DNA from: SHWB01 sp050246875
Lineage (GTDB): Bacteria; Pseudomonadota; Alphaproteobacteria; UBA6615
DNA length: 64,000 bases
Assembly: GCA_050246875.1 (NCBI GenBank)
Contig: JBFWVF010000011.1
Coordinates: forward strand, 62,001-126,000
Direction: 5' to 3'
The position numbers and the translations under genes were made by a program. Below the pieces are notes generated by a model that was given only the letters and a program-made list of their open reading frames with translations, ran no database searches and had not been told where the DNA came from. Positions 7,507 to 15,779 of the stretch are shown here, piece after piece (position 1 is the first letter of the stretch; each line of letters starts with the position of its first letter).

Positions 7507-9606
7507 TCAGCCACCGCTGGTCTTCGGCACGATAAGGGCATCAAGGCCGATCACGCCCGTGCCCGCCGGGCGCACCAGCAACGGGTTGATGTCGACACTG
7601 GCGAGGCGGTCGCGATTGACCCAGGCGAAACGGGACAGCGCGGCAAGTGCCTGCGCCAACGCCTCGGTATCCGCCGGGCCGCGACCACGAAAATCACCGA
7701 GCAGGGCCGCTCCCCGAAGTTCGCCGATCATGTCGCGCGCCGTCGCCGTGTCGAACGGCGCGGCCCGAAAGGCGACGTCACGGAACACCTCGACCATCGT
7801 GCCACCGAGTCCGACCATCACCACCGGACCGAAGGCCGGGTCGTGCTCGACGCCAGCGATGGCCTCGACGCCCCCTGACAGCATCGGCGCCACCAGCACG
7901 CCGCGCAGCCGCGCCGACGGCGCCTTCGCCCGCGCGCCGGCCATCACCTCCGCGAAGGCCCGGCGCACGGCCCCGGCATCGGCAAGGCCGAGGCGGACAC
8001 CGCCGACCTCGGTCTTGTGGGCGATATCGGGCGACAGGATCTTGAGCGCCACCGGGTAACCGAGCGCGTCGGCGGCGGCCGCCGCCGCGCGCGCTGTGGT
8101 GGCGATGCGCGCCGTTGCCATCGGCACGCCTGCCGCCGCCAGCAATGTTGCTGCCTCGGCCTCGTCGAGCGTCTCGCCGGCGACCATCGTGGCGCCGTCG
8201 TCGGACTCATCGGCAGCGGGCACTGGCCCAGCGTGCGCGATGCCATACAGGGCGGCAACGGCACGCACGGCGCGCGTCGGATCCTCGAAAACGAGAAAGC
8301 CGTCGCGCACGAGGCGGTCGCGCAGTTCCTCGTCGCACAACATGCACAGCGCGAAGGGCACATCCGGCCGCGCCCGCCGCGCCTGCATCAGCGCCGGTTC
8401 GATGGCCGCGAAGTGCGCCGGATTGCGGCCGATATGGGCGAGGAAGGCAACGATCGAGTCGAAGCCGCCGTCGCCGGTCATGATGGCGAGGATGCGGCCG
8501 AAGAGACTCATGTCGGCAAGAATCTGCGCCGTCGTGTCGACGGGGTTGCGCCCGCTCGCGAGCGGCAACAGCGCCTCGATCCTCGCGCGCGCCGCCTCCG
8601 GCATCGGCGCCGGGTCCAGCCCGGCGGCGACGGCGGCATCGGCCAGCAGCACCCCGACGCCGCCGGAGGTGGTGATGAGGCCGACGCGCGCACTGGCCGG
8701 GCGCGCGGGCTGCGACGCGGCGATGGCCACGTCGACCGCTTCCTCCAGCGAATGGACGGGCCATGCGCCATGCTGGCGGAAGACGCCGTCCCAGACCTCG
8801 GCAGCGCCGGCCAGCGCACCGGTATGCGAGGCGGCAGCAGCACGTCCGGCCTCGGTCGCGCCGACCTTCATGGCGATCACCGGCTTGCCGGCGGCGCGCG
8901 CGGCGTCGAGCGCGCGGCGCAGGCGCATGCCGTCGCGCGCGCCCTCGACGGCGCAGACGATGACGTCGCTGTCGGGATCGCCGGCGAGCCAGGCGACGAC
9001 GTCCGCGACATCGACATCGGCCTCGTTGCCGGTGGCGACGAAGCGCGAGACACCGAGGCCGCGCGTCGTACCCATCGCCAGCAGATAGGAACCGCAGGCA
9101 CCCGACTGCGTGGCGATGGCGACACGGCCCGGGCGCGGCCAGGCGCCGTCAAGCGCCGTGGCGAAGGTGCCGAAGAAGCCGGAGCCCGTCGCCAGCAGGC
9201 CGAGGCTGTTGGGGCCGATCATGCGCCCGCCGGCCGCGCGCACGCGCGCCGCGATGTCGGCCTGGGCGCGCCGCCCCTCCTCTCCGGCCTCACCGAAGCC
9301 GGCGGAGAACACGATGAAGGCCCGTGTGCCACGCGCAAGGCCGGCCTCGACCGTCGCGGCGACCACGCCAGCCGGCAGGGCGACGATGGCAACGTCGGGC
9401 GCCTCCGGCAGGTCGGCGACGGAGGGCCAGGCCCGGATGCCCTGCACCTCGGCGGCGCGCGGGTTGACCGGATAGATCGGGCCGGCGAAGCCCGCCCGCC
9501 TGAGGAACTGTATCGGCCGGCCGCCGATGCGGTCGGGATCGGTCGAGGCGCCGATAACGGCGACCGAACGCGGCCGCAGAAGCGCGTCCAGCGCGGGGTC
9601 GTTCAT
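7507..9606 (-). CDS. Acetate-CoA ligase (NDP-forming)-type acyl-CoA synthetase, fused alpha/beta
   Basis: The protein has 699 residues in the single-chain ACD arrangement. A CoA-binding Rossmann domain begins SVAVIGASTDPDRIGGRPIQ (residues 15-34). The succinyl-CoA-ligase-like domains follow, with the phosphohistidine H261 in AAASHTGALAG. A C-terminal ATP-grasp domain covers about 470-699 (YPVALKILSPDIAHKTEVGG). It forms acyl-CoA from a carboxylate, ATP and CoA, or the reverse. The ATG at 9606 overlaps the TGA of the enoyl-CoA hydratase gene (ATGA), so the two are translationally coupled and probably act on the same acyl chain. Acyl specificity is unknown. Confidence 0.9.
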   Translation of the reverse strand: MNDPALDALLRPRSVAVIGASTDPDRIGGRPIQFLRRAGFAGPIYPVNPRAAEVQGIRAWPSVADLPEAPDVAIVALPAGVVAATVEAGLARGTRAFIVFSAGFGEAGEEGRRAQADIAARVRAAGGRMIGPNSLGLLATGSGFFGTFATALDGAWPRPGRVAIATQSGACGSYLLAMGTTRGLGVSRFVATGNEADVDVADVVAWLAGDPDSDVIVCAVEGARDGMRLRRALDAARAAGKPVIAMKVGATEAGRAAAASHTGALAGAAEVWDGVFRQHGAWPVHSLEEAVDVAIAASQPARPASARVGLITTSGGVGVLLADAAVAAGLDPAPMPEAARARIEALLPLASGRNPVDTTAQILADMSLFGRILAIMTGDGGFDSIVAFLAHIGRNPAHFAAIEPALMQARRARPDVPFALCMLCDEELRDRLVRDGFLVFEDPTRAVRAVAALYGIAHAGPVPAADESDDGATMVAGETLDEAEAATLLAAAGVPMATARIATTARAAAAAADALGYPVALKILSPDIAHKTEVGGVRLGLADAGAVRRAFAEVMAGARAKAPSARLRGVLVAPMLSGGVEAIAGVEHDPAFGPVVMVGLGGTMVEVFRDVAFRAAPFDTATARDMIGELRGAALLGDFRGRGPADTEALAQALAALSRFAWVNRDRLASVDINPLLVRPAGTGVIGLDALIVPKTSGG

Positions 9607-10445
9607 CGGCCGGTGAAGCGCGGCTTGCGCTTCTCGCGGAAGGCCGCCACCGCCTCGGCATGGTCGGCCGTCATCTGCGACAGCGTCTCGTAGCCGAAGC
9701 CCGCCTCCATGGTGCCTGCAGCAAGCATGCGCAGCGTGTGGTTCATCGCCGCCTTGGTCCAGCCGATGGCGCGCGTGGCGCCACCGGCGAGACGCTCGGC
9801 GAGGCCGTAGACCTTGGCGTCGAGCTGGTCCGGCGGCACGACATGGGTGACAAGGCCGATGCGCTGGGCTTCCTCGGCGTCGATCAGGTCGCCGAGAAAC
9901 AGCAGTTCCTTGGCGCGCTGGAAGCCGACCAGCAGCGGCCACATGAGGGCGCCGCCGTCGCCGGCGGCGAGGCCGACCCGGACGTGCGGATCGCCGATCT
10001 TCGCCCCGCTGACGGCGACCGAAATGTCGGAATAGACGGCGAGCGTGGCGCCCAGCCCGGTGGCGGCACCGTTGACGCGGGCGATCACCGGCTTTTCGAG
10101 GTCGAGCATGCCGTAGAAGATGCGGCGCCCCTCCTCGACGGTCTTCACCCACAGCGCGCGGTCGTCGATCTTCTTCTGCATGCCGACGATGTCGCCGCCG
10201 GCCGAGAAGGCGTCGCCCGCCCCGGTCAGCACCACGACGTCGCAGTCGGCATCCTTCGCCACGTCGTAAAAGATGCGCGACAGCTCGTCGTGCATCGTCG
10301 CATCGGCGGCGTTCTTCACCTCGGGACGGTCGAGGGTGAGAGTGTGGACGCGGCCGCGCCGCTCCGTGCGGATGGGGCTATAACTTTCGTACTGGGCCCG
10401 CCTCCCTGCGTCGCGAGCCTGTCCCCCGCCCGCCGGGCCGGCCAC
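9603..10445 (-). CDS. Enoyl-CoA hydratase/isomerase family protein lacking the canonical glutamates
   Basis: A crotonase fold is evident: TLTLDRPEVKNA near residue 36, oxyanion-hole segment FSAGGDIVGM near 80, and VNGAATGLGATLAVYSD near 124-140. The two catalytic glutamates of classical hydratases are replaced, by Thr134 and His154 (IGDPHVRVGLAAGDGG). This GDPHV/AGDGG subgroup is common, but its reaction is unclear. The only in-frame start found is GTG 10445, which leaves an atypical Gly/Ala-rich leader of about 20 residues; the true start is uncertain. Its stop overlaps the start of the acyl-CoA synthetase gene. Confidence 0.82.
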   Translation of the reverse strand: MAGPAGGGQARDAGRRAQYESYSPIRTERRGRVHTLTLDRPEVKNAADATMHDELSRIFYDVAKDADCDVVVLTGAGDAFSAGGDIVGMQKKIDDRALWVKTVEEGRRIFYGMLDLEKPVIARVNGAATGLGATLAVYSDISVAVSGAKIGDPHVRVGLAAGDGGALMWPLLVGFQRAKELLFLGDLIDAEEAQRIGLVTHVVPPDQLDAKVYGLAERLAGGATRAIGWTKAAMNHTLRMLAAGTMEAGFGYETLSQMTADHAEAVAAFREKRKPRFTGR

Positions 10446-10506
10446 ATTCGCCGCGCCGCACGCTCTGGGGCTGAGAGTGGGCGGCTGTGTGGCAGCCGAA
10501 ACGGAA

Positions 10507-10534
10507 CCGGCCGCCCTCTTGCGAGGGCGGCCGG
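10507..10534 (-). terminator. Strong hairpin after the OmpA-like gene
   Basis: A perfect 12-bp stem (arm CCGGCCGCCCTC) closes a 4-base loop and lies 33 bp beyond the OmpA-like stop. On the minus strand it is followed by TTCCGTTT, a modest U-rich stretch. This fits a Rho-independent terminator. Confidence 0.7.
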
Positions 10535-10566
10535 CCCGGACGTCGGAACGGTAATGTCGAGTGCGT

Positions 10567-11625
10567 CTATTCGAAGACGATCTCGACGCGGCGGTTCTGC
10601 GGCTCGCGCACGCCGTCGGCCGTCGGGACCAGCGGGTTGGTTTCGCCGCGGGCGACCACGGCGATCTCGCTCGCCTTGATGCCGAGACGCACCAGTTCCG
10701 CCTTCACCGCGTCGGCGCGACGCTGCGACAGGCGCATGTTGTAGGCGTCGGAGCCAGCGCGGTCGGCGTGGCCCGTCGCCCTGATCTTGACGGTCGTCAG
10801 GCCCTTGGCGTTGGTCGCCGCGGTCTGCAGGATGGCCTGCGCCTGCTGCGTCAGGTCGGTCTTGTCGAAGTCGAAGAACACGAGGTACTGGCGCGCCGGC
10901 GGCGGGGCCGGGGTCGGCGCCGGCTGGGGTGCCGGGGCGGCCATCGGCGCGGGCGCCGGGGCGGCGGCGCGCACGGGCTCCGGCTTGGCCGGGCCGCTGA
11001 AGCTGTAGCGCAGGCCGACCATGATGCTGTGGGTGCGGTAGTCGGCGTCGATCGAGGCGCCGGCCGCGGTGTTGTAGTCGAGGTTGGGCGCCGCGAAGTA
11101 GCGGTAACCCAACGTCCCGTCGAGCTGTTCGGCCAGCGGCACGGCGACGCCGGCCATCAGCTGCCAGGCGAAGGACGTATCGTCGTCGTCGACCGAGCTC
11201 GCGCCGACCGGCGAGATGCTGTTGGCGTCGACGCGCGCGCCGCCGAGGCCGGCGCCGACATAGGGCGTGACGCTGCCGAGCAGGCCGCGGAAGTCGTAGT
11301 AGACATTGCCCATCAGGCTCCAGGCGCGGAAGTTGCCGCCGGCCGAGACGCCGTTGATGTCGTCGACATTGTTGCGGTGGTAGCCGCCCTCGACCTCGCC
11401 GCGGAAGCCGGAAGCGAAGCCGTAGCCGAGGCCCAGCACGCCGTTCCAGCCGTTCTCGAGGTCGGCGCTGCTGACGCCGCCGCCGGAAAAGTCGCTGTCC
11501 TCGGGCAGGGACCAGCCGGCCCCGCCGGAGATGTAGAGGCCCGGATCCTGGGCCTGGGCGGCGCCGGCAGACAGGGCGAGCGCAAGCGCCGCGCCGGCGA
11601 CGATCGAGTGATGTGTGCGAATCAT
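10567..11625 (-). CDS. Outer-membrane beta-barrel protein with C-terminal OmpA peptidoglycan-binding domain
   Basis: The precursor has 352 residues. A signal peptide ends near residue 25 (GAAQA then QDP). An eight-stranded-type barrel follows (about 26-215), with YVGAGLGGARVDAN and LGYRYFAAPNLDYN as internal landmarks. A Pro/Ala linker (about 222-250) leads to an OmpA domain beginning YLVFFDFDKTDLTQQAQ and containing TGHADRAGSDAYNMRLSQRR, the peptidoglycan-contact region. It would tie the outer membrane to the wall. The open frame extends to 11856, but ATG 11625 starts the signal peptide and is preceded by GGAG. The barrel resembles the three small proteins at 15139-17139. Confidence 0.9.
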   Translation of the reverse strand: MIRTHHSIVAGAALALALSAGAAQAQDPGLYISGGAGWSLPEDSDFSGGGVSSADLENGWNGVLGLGYGFASGFRGEVEGGYHRNNVDDINGVSAGGNFRAWSLMGNVYYDFRGLLGSVTPYVGAGLGGARVDANSISPVGASSVDDDDTSFAWQLMAGVAVPLAEQLDGTLGYRYFAAPNLDYNTAAGASIDADYRTHSIMVGLRYSFSGPAKPEPVRAAAPAPAPMAAPAPQPAPTPAPPPARQYLVFFDFDKTDLTQQAQAILQTAATNAKGLTTVKIRATGHADRAGSDAYNMRLSQRRADAVKAELVRLGIKASEIAVVARGETNPLVPTADGVREPQNRRVEIVFE

Positions 11626-11939
11626 GTTCGGGAACTCCGTGCAGGGAAACCGCTCCCCACCAACGTCTTGATAGCGCGGGCGTCCGCCGCGCTCAATCGG
11701 GCAACCGCGGCGACACACATTTCGCGCCACGACCGTTGCAAAAAAATCGGCGGCGGCAATGGCATTCCTCCCGCATGTCTGCAGCGTCGACGTCATGCGA
11801 TATGAACAAAAGCGGAACGCGAAACAGTCATTCGTCGCAGACGATTGGCGCGGCATGGGGGAGGCGCTAGTTTAACGTCCGTTAAGTAAACTGCGGGACG
11901 GCCGCCCGGCCGCCGACCGCACCGCCGGAGACGCCCCGC
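11626..11939. other. Divergent intergenic region (314 bp)
   Basis: This separates the OmpA-like gene (minus) from the SDR gene (plus). It is clearly richer in A/T than its surroundings (for example a run of seven A near 11740) and must contain both promoters. The operator-like palindrome at 11870-11891 lies close to the SDR. No coding region or RNA gene is recognised. Confidence 0.5.
11870..11891. promoter_or_regulatory. Operator-like palindrome, site A of the TTAACG-N2-CATTAA family
   Basis: The core is a perfect inverted repeat, TTAACG (11872-11877), TC, CGTTAA (11880-11885), embedded in GTTTA...TAAAC. Read on the minus strand it begins GTTTACTTAACG, as do sites C and D elsewhere in the window. 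It lies 49 bp before the SDR start at 11940 and probably controls that gene. The binding protein is inferred to be a TetR regulator. Confidence 0.7.
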
Positions 11940-12716
11940 ATGGCCGCCACGACCGCCCCCTCGCGCGTCATCGTCACCGCCGCCGGCTCGGGCATCGGGC
12001 GGGCGGTGGCCGAGCGCTTCCTCGCCGCCGGCGCCCGGGTGCACATCTGCGACGTCGCCCGCGACCCGCTGGAGGCGACAATCGCCGCCAATCCCGGCCT
12101 CACCGGCTCGCTCGCCGATGTCGGCGTGCCGGCCGAGGTCGAGCGCATGGTGGCGGAGGCGGTGGGGCACATGGGCGGCGTCGACGTGCTGGTCAACAAC
12201 GCCGGCATCGGCGGCCCGCGCGCGGCGCTGGAGGACATCTCCTACGCCGACTGGGACCGCACGATCACGGTCAACCTCAACGGCATGTTCTACTGCATCA
12301 AGAACGTGGCCAGGCTGATGAAGGATCAGCGCGCCGGCTGCATCGTCAACATCTCGACGGCCTCGGCCAGGGTGGCCCTGCCGCTGCGCTCGCCCTACGT
12401 CGCCTCGAAGGTCGGCGTGCTCGGCCTGACGCACACGGTGGCGCGCGAATACGGGCCGTGGAACATCCGCTGCAACGCCATCCTGCCCGGGCTGATCGAC
12501 AACGAGCGCGGCCGCCGCATCCTCGCCAACCATGCCAGGGAGAAGGGCATCAGCTTCGAGGCGGCCGAGCAGAACTTCCTCGAATTCATCTCGCTGCGCT
12601 GCTGGATCGACCCGTCGGAGGTCGGCGACCTCGCGGTCTTCCTCGCCTCGCCCGCCGGCCGCCACATCACCGGCCAGCAGATCGGCATGGACGGCAATGT
12701 CGAGTGGGAGATCTGA
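11940..12716 (+). CDS. SDR family oxidoreductase
   Basis: The 258-residue protein is a classical short-chain dehydrogenase. The cofactor motif reads VTAAGSGIGRAVAE (residues 12-25), with Ala in place of the usual first Gly, followed by NNAG (86-89) and the active-site Tyr153/Lys157 (SPYVASK). The tail GRHITGQQIGMDGNVEW matches the family's C-terminal pattern. It would interconvert an alcohol and a ketone with NAD(P). The gene stands alone, with operator site A upstream, so it is a likely member of the TetR regulon described in the findings. Substrate is unknown. Confidence 0.9.
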   Translation: MAATTAPSRVIVTAAGSGIGRAVAERFLAAGARVHICDVARDPLEATIAANPGLTGSLADVGVPAEVERMVAEAVGHMGGVDVLVNNAGIGGPRAALEDISYADWDRTITVNLNGMFYCIKNVARLMKDQRAGCIVNISTASARVALPLRSPYVASKVGVLGLTHTVAREYGPWNIRCNAILPGLIDNERGRRILANHAREKGISFEAAEQNFLEFISLRCWIDPSEVGDLAVFLASPAGRHITGQQIGMDGNVEWEI

Positions 12717-12767
12717 GGGGTCACGCCCCTTCCTCTCCCACGGGGTCTTCCTCTCCCGCCGGGCCCT

Positions 12768-12954
12768 CCTCTCCCGAAGGGAGAGGGCTCGACGCCTCGG
12801 CGAGCGCAGCGAGCCATAGGCGACGAGGGTGAGGGGTTACGGTTTCGGAGAAGAATCTCCGCCCGCGTAACCCCTCACCCTCCCGTCGTAGGCGCCTCGG
12901 TCGCTCGCGCGCCCTGCGGCGCCAACGACGGGAGCCCTCTCCCTCTGGGAGAGG
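12768..12954. repeat. Long palindromic intergenic repeat, copy R1 (forward)
   Basis: About 187 bp. It begins with the hairpin CCTCTCCCGAAGGGAGAGG, contains a central inverted pair GTGAGGGGTTACG / CGTAACCCCTCAC, and ends with a second CCTCTCC...GGGAGAGG hairpin. Two extra CCTCTCCC fragments precede it (12732, 12750). Related copies are R2 (14973), R3 (28991) and R4 (36455). It lies between convergent genes. Confidence 0.85.
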
Positions 12955-12972
12955 AAAACGTGATCCCCTCGA

Positions 12973-14205
12973 TCACGCCACCCTTGCCGCCGGGGCGGTG
13001 ACGGCGGTGTCGCGGATGGGCCAGTGGAGGATTGCGGCGAGCAGGCCGAGGGCGATCGAGGCCGTCCACATGGCGTCGTAGGCGCCAGTCGCGTCGTAGA
13101 CGCGGCCGCCCAGCCAGGCGCCGAAGAAGCCGCCGATCTGGTGGCTGAGGAAGGCGAAGCCGAACAGCAGCCCCATGTCGGCCGAGCCGAAGATGCGGCC
13201 GATGAGCCCGCTGGTCAGCGGCACGGTCGACAGGAACAGCAGGCCGAACAGGGCCGAGAAGCCGATGATCACCTCCGGCGTCTTGGGCAGGACCACGAGC
13301 AGCGCGATGAGCCCGGCGCGCGCCAGGTAGAGCAGCGCCAGCAGGTGCTTCTGCCGGTAACGCCCGGCGAGAGCGCCGGCGCCCCAGGTGCCGACGACAT
13401 TGGCGAGGCCGGTGACGGCGAGCGCCAGCGCGCCGACCTCCGGCGCGAGGCCGCAGGAGGCGACGAAGCCCGGCAGATGCGTCATCAGGAAGTTGATGTG
13501 GAAGCCGCAGACGAGGAAGCCGAAGCTGAGCAGCACGAAGCCGCGATGGCGCAGCGCCTCGCGCAGCACAAGCAGCGGCGGCCGTGGCGGCACGGGCGCG
13601 ACGGCGGCCGTGGCCGGGGCCGCGCCGCGCCGTTCCAGGCGGGCGAGCGCGACGGCGGCGAGGATGACCAGCGAGAGGGTGGCGGCCATGACGTACAGCG
13701 TCGTCTGCCAGCCCCAGGCCTCGATGCCGACGATGACCAGCGGCGGCAGCACGAAGGCGCCGAAGCCGCCGCCGATGCTCACGAGGCTCAGCGCGTGCTG
13801 GCGCTGCGCCGGCGCCACCGCCCGCGTCGCGGCCGAGAACAGCACGGAGAAGCCGGCGGCCCCCATGCCGAGGCCGACGAGGACGCCGCCGGCAACGAGC
13901 AGGTGCCAGCCATTCTGCACCACCGCCATGCCGGCGAGACCGGCGGCGTAGAGCAGCGACCCGGCGACCAGCACCGCCAGCGGCCCGCGCCGGTCGGCCA
14001 GCGCGCCGGCCACCGGCTGCGCCGCGCCCCACAGCAGCGAGGAGACCGCCATGGCAAGGCCGAAGGCCTCGGCGCCGATGCCGAGGTCGAGCGTCATGTG
14101 CGGCAGGAACAGGCCGAGCGTCATGCGCACGCCCATGACCAGGCCGAGCATGCCGGCGGCCAGCAGCACCACGCCCGTCGCCGTCGCATCGAGCTTCGTC
14201 TTCAT
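12973..14205 (-). CDS. MFS transporter
   Basis: The 410-residue protein has about 12 hydrophobic segments in two halves separated by a polar loop (ARLERRGAAPATAA region). The loop 2-3 motif GALADRRGPLAVLVAG is typical of the major facilitator superfamily. The substrate could be a carboxylate or a drug; the sequence does not say. It is divergent from a MarR gene with two operator-like palindromes between them, the usual arrangement for a MarR-controlled efflux or uptake system. Confidence 0.88.
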   Translation of the reverse strand: MKTKLDATATGVVLLAAGMLGLVMGVRMTLGLFLPHMTLDLGIGAEAFGLAMAVSSLLWGAAQPVAGALADRRGPLAVLVAGSLLYAAGLAGMAVVQNGWHLLVAGGVLVGLGMGAAGFSVLFSAATRAVAPAQRQHALSLVSIGGGFGAFVLPPLVIVGIEAWGWQTTLYVMAATLSLVILAAVALARLERRGAAPATAAVAPVPPRPPLLVLREALRHRGFVLLSFGFLVCGFHINFLMTHLPGFVASCGLAPEVGALALAVTGLANVVGTWGAGALAGRYRQKHLLALLYLARAGLIALLVVLPKTPEVIIGFSALFGLLFLSTVPLTSGLIGRIFGSADMGLLFGFAFLSHQIGGFFGAWLGGRVYDATGAYDAMWTASIALGLLAAILHWPIRDTAVTAPAARVA

Positions 14206-14305
14206 GCCCCTGCCCTTTCCCCGGCTCGTCCGGCCGCGCGCTTCGCCCGCCCGCCTTGCCCGCGCGGGGCGAGATTGACTGCGGCGGCCGGCCCGCCTAC
14301 TGTCC

Positions 14306-14338
14306 TTGCATATACAAGATTAATGATTGCATACGCAA
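14306..14338. promoter_or_regulatory. Twin MarR-type operators
   Basis: Two near-palindromes share a pattern: TTGCATATACAA (14306-14317) and TTGCATACGCAA (14327-14338), with centres 21 bp apart, that is two helical turns. They lie just before the MarR start at 14351 and 100 bp from the divergent MFS gene. This is an A/T-rich island in very GC-rich DNA, so it also probably contains the promoter. Binding by the MarR protein is inferred. Confidence 0.65.
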
Positions 14339-14350
14339 GGGAGAGCGGCG

Positions 14351-14935
14351 ATGGCGCGACGCGGCACGGCAGACATGACAGGCCGGAACAGCACGGCGGC
14401 GCGGGCAAAGGGAACGCGCGGGCGCGCGGCCGGGGCCGTGGCGGCGGCCGGGGCCGTGGCGGCGGGCAGGCCGGCGGCGGACGCGCGCACGGCGGCGGCG
14501 CTGGCCGCGCGCGGCGGCGAGCCCTGCACCTGCTTCGCCCTGCGCCGTGCGGCCAGGGTCGTCACCCAGTTCTACGACCGCGCGCTGGCGCCGGCGGGCC
14601 TGTCGATCGGCCAGTTCTCGCTTCTGTCGGTGCTCGGCAGCGCGAATGCGCCGATGCCCCTGACGCAGCTCGCGCGGCGCACCGACATGGAGCGCTCGAC
14701 GCTGACGCGCAGCCTCGCGCCGCTGCAGCGCGACGGCCTCGTCCGCGTCGCCGCCGCGCGCGCCGGCCGCGGCAGCGAGGCCACCCTCACCGCCGCCGGC
14801 CGCACCCGCCTCGCCGCCGCGCTCGCCCCCTGGCGCGACGCCCAGCGCGCCGTGCGCGAGGCCGTCGGCGCCGCCGAACTGGGCGAGACGCTGACGGCGC
14901 TCGACCGGCTGCGGGATGCGGTGCGGGTGGGGTAA
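14351..14935 (+). CDS. MarR family transcriptional regulator
   Basis: The protein has 194 residues. It has a basic, Ala-rich N-terminal extension of about 50 residues, then a MarR winged helix: PCTCFALRRAARVVTQFYD, LSIGQFSLLSVLGSA, and the recognition helix/wing region MPLTQLARRTDMERSTLTRS. TTG 14327 is in frame, but ATG 14351 follows GGGAGAG and leaves the second operator outside the gene. The two cysteines near residue 60 could serve redox sensing, but this is a guess. It probably represses the divergent MFS gene. Confidence 0.88.
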   Translation: MARRGTADMTGRNSTAARAKGTRGRAAGAVAAAGAVAAGRPAADARTAAALAARGGEPCTCFALRRAARVVTQFYDRALAPAGLSIGQFSLLSVLGSANAPMPLTQLARRTDMERSTLTRSLAPLQRDGLVRVAAARAGRGSEATLTAAGRTRLAAALAPWRDAQRAVREAVGAAELGETLTALDRLRDAVRVG

Positions 14936-14972
14936 GTGAGGGCCGGCGCCCTGTCCGACCGGTCCTGCAATT

Positions 14973-15110
14973 CCTCTCCCATCGGGAGAGGGCTTCCGTC
15001 GTTGGCGCCGCAGGGCACGCAGCGACCGAGGCGCCTACGACGGGAGGGTGAGGGGTTACGCGGCCGGAGATTCTCCTACCGACCGTAACCCGTCACCCTC
15101 GTCGCCCAAG
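14973..15110. repeat. Long palindromic intergenic repeat, copy R2 (reverse, 3'-truncated)
   Basis: It begins with CCTCTCCCATCGGGAGAGG and contains the central GTGAGGGGTTACG and a slightly altered partner arm CGTAACCCGTCAC. It stops after CTCGTCGCCCAAGGG, lacking the last hairpin that R1, R3 and R4 have. Its order is reversed relative to R1. It lies between convergent genes. Confidence 0.8.
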
Positions 15111-15138
15111 GGTGCCTGTTTCATCACGCCTAGGCGCA

Positions 15139-15762
15139 TCACCGCAGAACAAAGATCAGCCCGAGCATGACGCTGTGGTTGGCGTAGTCCGCGTCCACCG
15201 GCCCGCCGGCGCCCGGCTGGAATGCGAGATCGGGTATGCGGAAGTAGCGGTAGCCGAGCGTCGCCAGCACGTCCTCCGCGACCTTGCCGGTCAGCCCGGC
15301 CATCGCCTGTACCGCGAAGGATGTCTGCGTGTCGTCGACTGGGCCGCGGCCGGCGACCGTCAGCCCGTCCGCCGCGATGCGGGCCGCACCGATACCCATG
15401 CCGAGATGCGGCGCGAGGTTGCCGGGGAGGCCGAACGGAAGATGGCTGTAGACGTTCGCCATGCCGGTCCATACGCGGTAGCGCCCGCCCGATGCGCGCG
15501 AGACGTCGTCGGCATCGTTGCCCTGGTAACCGGCTTCCAGTTCGAAACGCACAGGGGGCCAGGCCGGCGCCACGCCGAGGGCGACGGTTCCTTCCCGCGC
15601 AAGTTCCCGGTCGCTCCTCACCGGCAGGCCGACGGAGCCGCTGAGGTAGAGCGGAAGGACGTCGCATTCCTGACCGGGCACGCAACTCAGCGAGAGAGCG
15701 GCCGAGGGCAATGCCCAGAGGAGAGGTGCGGCGAGGCAGAGCCATGTCCTGCGCACGGGCAT
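15139..15762 (-). CDS. Small outer-membrane beta-barrel protein (paralogue 1)
   Basis: The precursor has 207 residues. A signal peptide covers about 1-25, followed by two cysteines (CVPGQEC). The rest alternates polar and hydrophobic residues as in an eight-stranded OmpA-like barrel without the peptidoglycan domain. Landmarks are GGRYRVWTGMANVYSH, HLGMGIGAARIAADG, LGYRYFRIPDL and VDADYANHSVMLGL, ending in the beta-signal-like FVLR. The same landmarks occur in the genes at 15780 and 16492 and in the barrel of the OmpA-like protein at 10567. Function unknown, possibly a surface or immune-evasion type porin-like protein. Confidence 0.75.
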   Translation of the reverse strand: MPVRRTWLCLAAPLLWALPSAALSLSCVPGQECDVLPLYLSGSVGLPVRSDRELAREGTVALGVAPAWPPVRFELEAGYQGNDADDVSRASGGRYRVWTGMANVYSHLPFGLPGNLAPHLGMGIGAARIAADGLTVAGRGPVDDTQTSFAVQAMAGLTGKVAEDVLATLGYRYFRIPDLAFQPGAGGPVDADYANHSVMLGLIFVLR

Positions 15763-15779
15763 CTCCGTTCCGTCGGGAT

